The notes: generated from the sequence alone by a model not told the origin. Positions 1-6,400 are shown, numbered from the stretch's first letter. The stretch: DNA of 6,400 nt from Bacteroidota bacterium (GCA_024638525.1 JAHEKB010000145.1:1-6400), one strand, 5' to 3'. Translations and numbers: made by a program.

Positions 1-10
1 ATAAATCATA

Positions 11-838
11 TTATGCAACTTCCTGATTGATTGAATCACCATCCATGGCCTCACGCATACTACTCAGTAAAGAAGTTATGCTTTGGCGCATAATTTTATT
101 ATCGGAAATATTTGCTTCGATTTGGCGAATTAAAGCGCTTCCAACAACCACAGCATCAGCGATCGATGCAATTGTCTTAGCACTTTCTGCATCTTTTATC
201 CCAAATCCTACACCAACAGGTAAGTCCGATACTCGCTTAATCTCTGCAACTTTATTTTTTACTTCTGATATATCTAAATGACCCGCTCCTGTAACGCCCC
301 TTAGTGAAACGTAGTACACAAAACCAGATGATTTGTCACAAATTTTTTTAATTCGTAAAGGACTAGTGGTAGGAGCAATTAAAAAGATTGAGTCAATTGC
401 ATATTGTCGATAAATTTCCAATGCTTCTTCTGCTTGTTCAACCGGTAAATCTACAGTTAGTACTCCATCGATCTGGCTTTGACTCGCTGCACGTGCAAAC
501 TCTGACGTTCCCATTACTTCAATTGGATTTTGATAGCCCATTAAAACCACTGGAGTATGTTCATTGCGCCTGCGAAATTCACACACCATATCTAACACCT
601 GATGCAAACTCGTATGATGAGCCAGCGCACGCTCACAAGCAGCTTGAATGACAGGCCCATCTGCCATTGGATCGGAAAACGGAACCCCTAATTCAATAAT
701 ATCTGCACCTGCTTTTACTAAGATATGCATTAGTGCAACCGTCTGATTCGGATGTGGATCGCCCGCAGTGATATAGGGAATTAAGGCCTTACGCCCAGTT
801 TTTGCCAGAGCATCAAAGCAAGATTGAATTCGGCTCAT
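11..838 (-). CDS. trpA: Tryptophan synthase alpha chain
   Basis: Cytoplasmic TIM-barrel enzyme that cleaves indole-3-glycerol phosphate to indole and glyceraldehyde-3-phosphate; the indole is passed through a tunnel to TrpB in the alpha2-beta2 complex. The 275 residues are close to the usual length of about 268. Both catalytic acids are present at the positions used in E. coli: Glu49 in ADIIELGVPFSDP and Asp60 in MADGP. Other family motifs are PYITAGDP (21-28), VDLPVEQ (129-135), the YYVSLRGVTGA loop segment (175-185), and the phosphate-binding GVGFGI (209-214) and VVGSAL (231-236). The ATG overlaps the trpB stop as ATGA, and a GAAGG Shine-Dalgarno (848-852) lies 9 bases upstream inside trpB, so translational coupling to trpB is likely (inferred). 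The TAA stop is 10 bases from the window edge, so the next gene cannot be seen. The last 10 or so residues are polar and look dispensable. Function is near certain. Confidence 0.98.
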   Translation of the reverse strand: MSRIQSCFDALAKTGRKALIPYITAGDPHPNQTVALMHILVKAGADIIELGVPFSDPMADGPVIQAACERALAHHTSLHQVLDMVCEFRRRNEHTPVVLMGYQNPIEVMGTSEFARAASQSQIDGVLTVDLPVEQAEEALEIYRQYAIDSIFLIAPTTSPLRIKKICDKSSGFVYYVSLRGVTGAGHLDISEVKNKVAEIKRVSDLPVGVGFGIKDAESAKTIASIADAVVVGSALIRQIEANISDNKIMRQSITSLLSSMREAMDGDSINQEVA

Positions 839-2067
839 ATCTCAATGCCTTCAATGCTAGCCACGGTATTGATATCTTTATCACCACGACCGGACAAATT
901 AACAATAATATTTTGTTCTTTTGACATTTTAGTAGCTAATTTAAACGCATATGCCATAGCATGACTGCTTTCTAGAGCTGGGATAATACCTTCGACTCTA
1001 GTTAACTCATGAAATGCAGCCAATGCTTCCTCATCCGTAACCGAATCATAATGCACTCTACCAATATCTTTTAACCACGAATGTTCAGGACCTACACCAG
1101 GATAATCCAAACCTGCAGAAATGGAATGTGTTTCCATGATCTGTCCATCATTATCTTCCATTAAATACGTACGATTGCCATGTAACACTCCAGCTCGACC
1201 TGCATTAAGCGGTGCCGAATGTTTATTCGTGTCGATACCTAATCCCGCTGCTTCTACCCCATACATTTGTACAGTTTCTTCACCCAAAAATGGATAAAAT
1301 AACCCTATTGCATTGGACCCACCACCTACACAAGCCACCAATGCATCCGGCAAACTGTTGGTAAGATCATAGATCTGAGTTTTAGCTTCTCGACCAATAA
1401 TTGATTGAAAGTCTCGTACAAGCAAGGGATATGGATGTGGGCCTGCAACGCTACCAATAATGTAAAACGTTGTATCGACGTTAGTCACCCAGTCTCGCAA
1501 GGCCTCATTAAGCGCATCTTTTAATGTTTTTGATCCTGAAGTCACAGGCACAACCTCTGCACCCAACAGGCGCATGCGATAAACATTCGGTGCTTGACGA
1601 TGTATATCTTCCTCGCCCATGTAGACAACACATTCCAAACCCAAACGTGCTGCCACAGTGGCGCTGGCGACCCCATGTTGTCCGGCACCGGTTTCAGCGA
1701 TGATGCGAGTTTTATTCATACGCTTCGCAAGTAGTGCTTGACCGACGGTGTTATTAATTTTGTGCGCGCCAGTGTGATTAAGATCCTCACGTTTCAAATA
1801 TATCTGGGCACCGGCATACTTTTGACTTAATCGTCGTGCGTGATACAGCGGACTCGGCCTGCCCACATAATGCTTTAAGTCAGCGTTTAGCTCGGCTAAA
1901 AATTCAGGATCATCTTTATATTGCTGATACGCCGCTTCAAGTTGTACAAGAGGTTCTATTAGGGTTTCAGCGACATAGCGACCTCCATACTCACCAAACA
2001 TTCCCTGCTCATCGGGGACTTGGGTATACGGCATTTGAACTGAGATTTGAGATGCAGTCTTAGGCAC
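835..2067 (-). CDS. trpB: Tryptophan synthase beta chain
   Basis: PLP-dependent enzyme that condenses indole with L-serine to give L-tryptophan, the final pathway step, in complex with TrpA. Visible motifs are FGEYGGRYVAETL (24-36), the PLP lysine Lys103 in HTGAHKINN, catalytic Glu125 in AETGAGQHG, the PLP-phosphate loop GGGSNAIG (248-255), LDYPGVGPEH (320-329) with the conserved Asp321, and Ser392 in SGRGDKD, which contacts the pyridine nitrogen. It is the TrpB1 type that pairs with TrpA, not the longer TrpB2. At 410 residues it is slightly longer than E. coli TrpB (397), because it begins about 15 residues earlier. I chose the GTG at 2067 because AAGGAAG lies 6 bases upstream; the next in-frame ATG (2032-2034) has no such site. 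The start overlaps the trpF stop by 8 bases and the TGA stop overlaps the trpA start by 4, fitting one coupled transcript. Confidence 0.98.
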   Translation of the reverse strand: MPKTASQISVQMPYTQVPDEQGMFGEYGGRYVAETLIEPLVQLEAAYQQYKDDPEFLAELNADLKHYVGRPSPLYHARRLSQKYAGAQIYLKREDLNHTGAHKINNTVGQALLAKRMNKTRIIAETGAGQHGVASATVAARLGLECVVYMGEEDIHRQAPNVYRMRLLGAEVVPVTSGSKTLKDALNEALRDWVTNVDTTFYIIGSVAGPHPYPLLVRDFQSIIGREAKTQIYDLTNSLPDALVACVGGGSNAIGLFYPFLGEETVQMYGVEAAGLGIDTNKHSAPLNAGRAGVLHGNRTYLMEDNDGQIMETHSISAGLDYPGVGPEHSWLKDIGRVHYDSVTDEEALAAFHELTRVEGIIPALESSHAMAYAFKLATKMSKEQNIIVNLSGRGDKDINTVASIEGIEI

Positions 2068-2677
2068 GTCTAACTTCCTTGATAAAGTGCTCCATTTTAG
2101 CGAGGTCTTTAATGCCTTTACTAGTCTCTATACCGCTACTCACATCCACGGCGTAAGGTCGTACTACCCGCACCGCTTCAGCCACATTATTCGGAGTTAG
2201 ACCACCGGCAAGAATAATGGGCTTTTCAAGGTTTTTTGGTATATTGGACCATTCAAATACTTTGCCGTTACCACCCATTTGGCCCACGGCATGACTATCT
2301 AATACAAAACCCGTGGCGGTCGGAAATTTTAAACAAAAGTCAGAGACAGACACCGTTGTGCCCATAGGCACAGCTTTTAGATAAGGCAGACTAAACTGCT
2401 TACAAAACTCCTCATTTTCACCACCATGAAATTGTAGCAAATTTAATTTGACACTATTTAGTACATCTTGAATATAGGCAACTTCAGTATTCATAAATAA
2501 GCCAACTTTCACCATAAATGGTGGAGTTTTGTCTACCAGGTTTTCCGCTTGCTCGATTGTTACCATGCGTGAACTTTCTTTCACAAATACAAATCCTAAG
2601 GCATCTATAGCTAAGTCGATCGCGTATTGCACATCTTGTTGTGTTGTCATACCACAAAATTTAATTCGGGTTTGCAT
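2060..2677 (-). CDS. trpF: Phosphoribosylanthranilate isomerase
   Basis: Cytoplasmic TIM-barrel enzyme of tryptophan synthesis; it isomerises N-(5-phosphoribosyl)anthranilate to carboxyphenylamino-deoxyribulose phosphate by an Amadori rearrangement. The 205 residues match the stand-alone family length, and there is no fusion to TrpC. The catalytic cysteine is Cys8 in IKFCGMT and the catalytic aspartate is Asp127 in FVLDSHA. The phosphate-binding ILAGGLTPNNV (155-165) and DVSSGIE (178-184) are intact, as is GGNGKVFEW (135-143). Two usual motifs are altered: SPR is SSR at 35-37, keeping the arginine, and QLHGDE is QFHGGE at 82-87. The ATG at 2677 is required because the next Met would remove the catalytic Cys. 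Its ribosome site is weak (GAAAGA about 5 bases upstream). It follows truA by 35 bases with no visible terminator, so co-transcription is likely. The TAA stop lies inside the trpB start region. Confidence 0.97.
   Translation of the reverse strand: MQTRIKFCGMTTQQDVQYAIDLAIDALGFVFVKESSRMVTIEQAENLVDKTPPFMVKVGLFMNTEVAYIQDVLNSVKLNLLQFHGGENEEFCKQFSLPYLKAVPMGTTVSVSDFCLKFPTATGFVLDSHAVGQMGGNGKVFEWSNIPKNLEKPIILAGGLTPNNVAEAVRVVRPYAVDVSSGIETSKGIKDLAKMEHFIKEVRRA
2074..2080 (-). promoter_or_regulatory. Shine-Dalgarno site that fixes the trpB GTG start
   Basis: On the minus strand this reads AAGGAAG, ending 6 bases before the GTG at 2067. It lies inside the last codons of trpF. The competing ATG at 2032-2034 is preceded by a stretch with no purine-rich site. 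The match and spacing are good, so the GTG start is preferred, although the first 11 residues it adds are not a conserved part of TrpB. Confidence 0.75.
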
Positions 2678-2712
2678 ACAGTTCTTTCAATAGTTTTAAA
2701 TTACATTTGTAT

Positions 2713-3495
2713 TTAGTTAGCAAATGCTGGCCACCGTATTGTAGAGTTAAATCCATACTTATCATCATACTGCACTTTCACAAGATATAAGCCCGATGCT
2801 TGGGCAGTTACACCTCCCAGCGTTCGATCACGATGCTCTAATACCATTCGGGACCAATTTGTATCCTGTTCTCCTTTACCAATAGTAATTAGCACACCTG
2901 CTATATTTCTAACCATGTGATGTAAAAAGCCATTTGCATGAATGTCAATGAATATAAGCTCCTCTTGTCGCTTGATGTTTATTTGATGCACAGTTCGTAT
3001 CGGATTATTCGCTTGACAAGCCAACGCACGATAGGAAGAAAAATCATGCTTTCCTTCTAAGTGATGTGCTGCTTGTTGCATCATTGATATATCAAGTGGG
3101 TGAAATACCCAAGTAACCTGCTGATCTAATAATGCTGGACGAGTTGGTCGATTGAGAATTACATAGCGATAGTATCGTGAAATTGCAGAAAATCGAGCAT
3201 GAAAATCTTCAGCTACAGGCTTGGCCCACAAAATTGAAATTGAATTAGGTAAATGAGCATTGACCCCCATTACCCATGCCTTGATGTCTCGTTCTGTTGG
3301 GCTATCAAAATGAATGATCTGTTCTGTAGCATGCACACCTGTATCAGTGCGACCCGCAGCATGAATACGAACGGGTCTATCTGCAACTTTTGAAATCGCC
3401 TCTTCGACAGTTTGTTGGACTGAATTGGTAAGAGCTTGACGTTGCCAACCATAAAAATGGCTACCGTTATATTCAATTCCCTGCGCTATTTTCAT
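2713..3495 (-). CDS. truA: tRNA pseudouridine(38-40) synthase TruA
   Basis: Converts uridines at positions 38, 39 and 40 of the tRNA anticodon stem-loop to pseudouridine, as a cytoplasmic dimer. Numbered from the ATG at 3495 (260 residues, near the usual 260-270), it shows the N-terminal strand KIAQGIEYNGSHFYGWQRQ (2-20), the catalytic Asp51 in AAGRTDTGVHA (46-56), FHARFSAISRYYRY (98-111) with the conserved Tyr, DFSSYRA (151-157), and NGFLHHMVRNIAGVLITIGKG (188-208). The start is uncertain: an in-frame TTG at 3510 would add five residues, and an in-frame stop at 3532-3534 excludes anything much longer. Neither candidate has a recognisable Shine-Dalgarno. I prefer the ATG because homologous sequence begins right after it. 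The gene sits 120 bases after fimV and 35 before trpF and probably heads the trpFBA transcript or is joined to it. Function is secure; only the start is in doubt. Confidence 0.96.
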   Translation of the reverse strand: MKIAQGIEYNGSHFYGWQRQALTNSVQQTVEEAISKVADRPVRIHAAGRTDTGVHATEQIIHFDSPTERDIKAWVMGVNAHLPNSISILWAKPVAEDFHARFSAISRYYRYVILNRPTRPALLDQQVTWVFHPLDISMMQQAAHHLEGKHDFSSYRALACQANNPIRTVHQINIKRQEELIFIDIHANGFLHHMVRNIAGVLITIGKGEQDTNWSRMVLEHRDRTLGGVTAQASGLYLVKVQYDDKYGFNSTIRWPAFAN

Positions 3496-3503
3496 AGTTA
3501 AGG

Positions 3504-3518
3504 TTTGCAAAATGCAAA
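3504..3518. repeat. Perfect inverted repeat in front of truA
   Basis: On the minus strand this reads TTTGCATTTTGCAAA: two perfect 6-base arms around TTT. It ends 8 bases before the preferred truA ATG and includes the alternative TTG. It covers the place where a ribosome site would be expected. It could be an operator half-site pair or a small RNA hairpin, or chance in AT-rich DNA. It does not resemble the TrpR operator as I know it. Role unknown. Confidence 0.4.
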
Positions 3519-3548
3519 GAATAAAATACGCTTACGCAACAGCATAAG
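3516..3548 (-). terminator. Possible rho-independent terminator after fimV
   Basis: In the minus-strand transcript CUUAUGC-UGUU-GCGUAAG folds into a 7-pair stem (3531-3548) with one U-G pair and a 4-base loop. Two bases later comes a U-rich run (UAUUUUAUUCUUU, 3516-3528). The geometry suits a terminator about 70 bases after the fimV stop. The stem has only three G-C pairs and the U run is interrupted, so it would be weak; partial read-through into truA is plausible. No similar U run follows on the plus strand. Confidence 0.35.
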
Positions 3549-3574
3549 ACTAACTGCTCATTTATTTCAGGAAA

Positions 3575-3593
3575 ACGCAGCGGTTTACTGCAT
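3575..3593 (-). other. Weak hairpin between fimV and truA
   Basis: In the minus-strand transcript AUGCAG-UAAACCG-CUGCGU can form six pairs, one of them U-G, with a 7-base loop. Only UUU and then CC follow, so it is a poor terminator by itself. It lies about 20 bases past the fimV stop, upstream of the stronger hairpin at 3531-3548. It may be a 3'-end-stabilising structure or chance. Confidence 0.2.
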
Positions 3594-3615
3594 GAATTTT
3601 TTGATAAGCTAGCTC

Positions 3616-6400
3616 TTAGCCACCTAGTTTATCCATGAGATCTTTAGCAGCTTTGACCTGTGATTCATCACCTTCGCTTATGACCTCTATTAAAGTCTCT
3701 CTAGCTGCATCCGAATCACCCATATCGACAAATGCCTTTGCAAGATCTAATTTTGTGCCCACTTCTTCAATCAGCGATGGCGGACCTAGTTCACGCAAAT
3801 CAGTTGCAGTTTGTGCCACAGTTGCTTCAGCAGGATCTAGAAACTCTGTATCAATGTTACTCGCATCAAATTGTTCAGTGACTTCTGATATGTTTGGAGC
3901 ATAGGCTGCAGTAGCGTCAGGATCATCTGGAATGGCTTCTGTATCTAAGCCCATGCCAAAATCATCGTCAGTTTGCAATGCCACGGTAGTATCAATTTGT
4001 TGTTCGGAAGTATCAATTTGTTCTTCATCTTCATCTATATCCAATGGCTTTAGGTCATCCATAGTAGTTTGCAAACCTACTTCTTCTAGTTCTTCTGTCC
4101 TATCTCCCATATCCATATTTAATGTCTCATGTAGACCTGTTGCTTCATGAAGCCCGGTTGCAGCTGCTTCAAGATCAGTATCCATCTCTTCTTGATAATC
4201 GAGATCATCAGCCAAATCATCAACTTCAAAATTTAAGATATCTGAAGTTTCATTCGCTTGCATGATTTTACTTGCTACAGGGTCATCTTCGAACGATTCT
4301 GCAGCTACTTTTCCATCTATATTAAAATCCAATCCCTGATCTTTATCGCTAGTATTATTATCGACAACTGTATCCTCTAAATCATCATCAGACAAAGGTT
4401 CGTTGATTGCCGTTTGCAATCCGATATCTACATCTGCTGCATCAGGTTTTTCTGCAACCACATTAGCCGCCATACCGACTGCTGCAGCTCCGGCAAATAA
4501 GGCACTGGCTGGCGCAATCTCTTTACCCATCGCCATAATGTTCTGCCACTCGCTACTTGATTCACCTAATTGATCTTTGACTGATTGTGCATGCTGCTCA
4601 AAACCTGCTTGATTTTTTGAACTATAAAAAACTTCAGCTAACTTTAATTTGTAATCTTTGCGATTAGGTTCAGCTGCTATCGCATCGGTTAATAAATCTT
4701 GCGCTTGTTGATGTAAGCCATAAGATATATACACATCGGCTTCTTCTAAAACATCATCAGGACTTGTACCTTTTGCGGTTTCCGATTCAGCTGCTTGTGC
4801 TTGTGTATCAAAACTAGCAGTTGGCTCAAATGATGTTTTTTCGCTTGGTTCAGGCGGCTCAACTGGAGCTTTTTGAGGCGTGATAATGGTTTCATCGAGA
4901 ATGTCATCAAACTGATCATCTTCCAATGGCTCTGGCATCCCCATGCCAATAGTCTGTATTCGTTGTGCACTTCGCCTGCGACGAATTGATAACAAACCAC
5001 CCAAAACCGCTATGGCCCCTAGCCCTGCTGCAAGCTTAGCCCAGTGCTGTTTAACAGGCTCAATTAACCCCATTAATGTAGCCATGATGCCAGTTTCAGC
5101 TACTTCAGGTGTTGCCTCGGGTTGCTTGGGTTGTGTCGGTTCTTCAGCAGGTTTAGCTTCTTGCACCTCTTCAGTTGGAGATGCCTCCGCCATGACCTCA
5201 TCTTCAGCTGGAATCTCTATTTCTGGCAATGAATCCCAGTCAGGTAGTGGTTCAAGCTTTGGTTTTGAAATGGGTTGTTCAGCTTGCATCGGCTCGTCAA
5301 AATCAGGTAATGGCTCAACTACAGGAGGTTTAACTTCAACACTAGCTTTTGGAGTGAGTGGTGCTTGCTTGGTTTCAGCAGTTGTCTCGCTAATGCTTTT
5401 TTCCTGAAGTAATTTCTCAGCTTCTACTGCTTTATTAGTTTGTACATTAAGTTGTTCGCTTAAATCATTTAATTGCTGACTCTGAATGTTGATAATTTTA
5501 TCTTTCTTTTCCAACATGGACTCAAGAGCCTCAACACGGCTTTGTAACTCTTCATTTTCCTTTACGCGTGATTGCACAAGCTCTTTTGAAAGCGTCAGCT
5601 CTTTTTGTACCTTTTCAAGTTCTTCTCCACCTGCTATTTGTACAGTGTCACTAGCTGGCTGTTTGGCATCTTTGTCTGCCAAAATCTTCAGATCTTGCTG
5701 TGACTGAACTGCCTTGTCTGTCGTTTCCTTCAATGCCTCTTTTGTTTCACTAGCTAAGTCACTGGCTGGTTCTTGTTTTTCTTCAACTAGATCTGGCGCG
5801 TCCACATTTGCAGCTAGCATTTTTTCAGTAACTTGTTCTTTATACTCACGCCATAGTGAATTTTGACGCGATACTTCAGACGTAGCTTGCTCCTTGATAA
5901 TGGTATCTGAAGCCACATCGTCAGGTATCCGTAGCACCACACCAGATTTAAGTAGGTTTATATTGTTCCTGATAAAGGCATCTGGATTTGCCTGCTGTAT
6001 TGCTAACATCATTTGATTCACAGTTATTTCAGTTGATCCCCGAGCAGCTTCTGCAATTGAAAATAATGTATCACCCCTAACAGTTGTATATTCATCAGCT
6101 ATGGTGGCTTGTGTATCTAGTTCTTGAGCAGGCTCTTCATCAACAACTTCAACTGTTTCTTCTACTTCACTTGCAGTTTCTTCAGCAACAATGACATCAT
6201 CTTCTACAGTTTCCGAAACTTCTTCTTGTGTTTCTTCAATTACAGCTTCTTCTAGTTCTTCCGCTGTTGGCTGAGCTTCAACTATATCTATTTGTGTATC
6301 GGCTGGCTCTGCTGCAGTAATAACAGGTTCAGAATGATCAATTCCTAAAGCCCGATCCATGCGTGCTCGAATTGCATCGATATCCTCTTCTGCTGCTTCT
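3616..6400 (-). CDS. fimV: FimV/HubP-type LysM scaffold protein (5' end outside the window)
   Basis: Partial: the frame stays open to the right edge, so signal peptide and N-terminal FimV domain are missing. The Met at 6360 is internal; 13 full codons lie before it. Residues are counted from that Met. An acidic Glu/Val/Thr-rich segment (23-90) precedes a LysM domain (91-147, YTTVRGDTLFSIAE to VVLRIPDD), expected to bind peptidoglycan in the periplasm. Then come a coiled coil (about 246-325), a Pro/Glu-rich linker, one clear transmembrane helix (441-459) followed by RRRR, and a TPR-like region (533-597). A long Asp/Glu-rich linker leads to the conserved FimV C-terminal helical domain (862-914, EVGTKLDLAKAFVDMGD). 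In Pseudomonas FimV and Vibrio HubP such proteins organise the cell pole, type IV pili, twitching and cAMP signalling; that role here is inferred from architecture. A hydrophobic stretch at 618-636 is a possible second membrane segment. It ends with TAA 120 bases before truA. Confidence 0.93.
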   Translation of the reverse strand, partial: EAAEEDIDAIRARMDRALGIDHSEPVITAAEPADTQIDIVEAQPTAEELEEAVIEETQEEVSETVEDDVIVAEETASEVEETVEVVDEEPAQELDTQATIADEYTTVRGDTLFSIAEAARGSTEITVNQMMLAIQQANPDAFIRNNINLLKSGVVLRIPDDVASDTIIKEQATSEVSRQNSLWREYKEQVTEKMLAANVDAPDLVEEKQEPASDLASETKEALKETTDKAVQSQQDLKILADKDAKQPASDTVQIAGGEELEKVQKELTLSKELVQSRVKENEELQSRVEALESMLEKKDKIINIQSQQLNDLSEQLNVQTNKAVEAEKLLQEKSISETTAETKQAPLTPKASVEVKPPVVEPLPDFDEPMQAEQPISKPKLEPLPDWDSLPEIEIPAEDEVMAEASPTEEVQEAKPAEEPTQPKQPEATPEVAETGIMATLMGLIEPVKQHWAKLAAGLGAIAVLGGLLSIRRRRSAQRIQTIGMGMPEPLEDDQFDDILDETIITPQKAPVEPPEPSEKTSFEPTASFDTQAQAAESETAKGTSPDDVLEEADVYISYGLHQQAQDLLTDAIAAEPNRKDYKLKLAEVFYSSKNQAGFEQHAQSVKDQLGESSSEWQNIMAMGKEIAPASALFAGAAAVGMAANVVAEKPDAADVDIGLQTAINEPLSDDDLEDTVVDNNTSDKDQGLDFNIDGKVAAESFEDDPVASKIMQANETSDILNFEVDDLADDLDYQEEMDTDLEAAATGLHEATGLHETLNMDMGDRTEELEEVGLQTTMDDLKPLDIDEDEEQIDTSEQQIDTTVALQTDDDFGMGLDTEAIPDDPDATAAYAPNISEVTEQFDASNIDTEFLDPAEATVAQTATDLRELGPPSLIEEVGTKLDLAKAFVDMGDSDAARETLIEVISEGDESQVKAAKDLMDKLGG
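3988..4029 (-). repeat. In-frame 21-base tandem repeat in fimV
   Basis: Two neighbouring copies with period 21 share 17 of 18 bases (3988-4005 and 4009-4026). They encode EQIDTSE and QQIDTTV-type units, seven residues each, in the acidic cytoplasmic linker. The near-identity at DNA level suggests a fairly recent duplication. Confidence 0.6.
4126..4161 (-). repeat. In-frame 18-base tandem repeat in fimV (ATGLHE x2)
   Basis: Residues 734-745 of the visible protein read ATGLHEATGLHE, two exact six-residue copies. The codons of the two copies differ at several positions, so the duplication is older than the one at 3988, or the residues are kept by selection. Confidence 0.6.
5233..5316 (-). repeat. 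Spaced EPLPD(F/W)D motif pair in fimV
   Basis: EPLPDFD (349-355) and EPLPDWD (370-376) lie 21 residues apart in the Pro/Glu-rich linker between coiled coil and membrane helix. Both have an aromatic residue in an acidic Pro-flanked setting, which looks like a short linear binding motif in disordered sequence. The role is unknown. Confidence 0.5.

Noticed and set aside
27..651. Plus-strand open frames of 84 and 87 codons opposite trpA
   Set aside because: The overlapped trpA frame is intact with all catalytic residues; the products match no family I recognise.
3270..3476. 68-codon minus-strand frame inside truA
   Set aside because: It is out of frame with an intact truA over the conserved catalytic Asp region, so it is a shadow.
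3496..3615. Sigma70 promoter for truA-trpFBA
   Set aside because: Candidate -10 boxes (TATGCT, TATTTT) lack a reasonable -35 at 16-18 bases, so I do not call one.
3600..3625. AGCTAGCT palindrome at the fimV stop as a TrpR operator or terminator
   Set aside because: The CTAG cores do not have the spacing or flanks of the TrpR operator as I know it, and an A run, not a U run, follows the stem in the transcript.
3635..4150. Ser-rich plus-strand frames of 89 and 72 codons opposite the fimV 3' end
   Set aside because: Serine-rich antisense translation is expected from Asp/Glu/Thr-rich coding sequence; no ribosome site or domain was seen.
4943..5407. 154-codon plus-strand open frame, Ser/Gly-rich
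   Set aside because: It is antisense to the low-complexity linker and membrane helix of fimV, whose codon pattern keeps the opposite strand open. It has no recognisable domain and lies wholly within a certain gene.
1..6400. tRNA, rRNA, CRISPR array, insertion sequence or phage signature
   Set aside because: None seen on either strand; nearly all of the window is accounted for by five conserved chromosomal genes.

Overview
All genes in this window lie on the minus strand, so transcription runs from high to low coordinates. The order is fimV (5' end beyond the right edge), truA, trpF, trpB, trpA. The DNA is moderately AT-rich by eye and densely coding. FimV, an inner-membrane and peptidoglycan-associated scaffold protein of proteobacteria, and the fimV-truA-trpF-trpB-trpA order point to a gamma- or betaproteobacterium. 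I recall (not searched) that this order is common there, usually with asd before fimV and accD-folC after trpA. The low GC makes an AT-rich gammaproteobacterium more likely. I cannot name a genus.

Right part (3616-6400): the large C-terminal part of FimV. In order it shows a very acidic Glu/Val/Thr-rich segment, a LysM domain, a coiled coil, a Pro/Glu-rich linker with small repeats, one clear transmembrane helix, a TPR-like region, a second hydrophobic Ala-rich stretch, a long acidic linker with short tandem repeats, and the conserved FimV C-terminal helical domain. The signal peptide and N-terminal domain are outside the window.

Middle (3496-3615): a 120-base gap holding two weak hairpins, one followed by a U-rich run that could end the fimV transcript, and a perfect 6+3+6 inverted repeat just before truA. 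No convincing promoter was found. truA encodes the tRNA pseudouridine(38-40) synthase.

Left part (11-2677): three late tryptophan biosynthesis genes. TrpF converts N-(5-phosphoribosyl)anthranilate (PRA) to the carboxyphenylamino-deoxyribulose phosphate intermediate (CdRP). TrpA and TrpB form tryptophan synthase, which turns indole-3-glycerol phosphate (IGP) and serine into tryptophan. trpF and trpB overlap by 8 bases and trpB and trpA by 4, which suggests translational coupling of this segment. TrpC, which acts between TrpF and TrpA, and the first-step genes are not here, so the pathway is split. All four enzymes keep their key catalytic residues and look functional.

The window is mostly ordinary conserved chromosome and I see no sign of a new system. 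The points most worth a second look are FimV's second hydrophobic stretch and its small repeats, the unclear truA start next to an inverted repeat, and the weak hairpins between fimV and truA.
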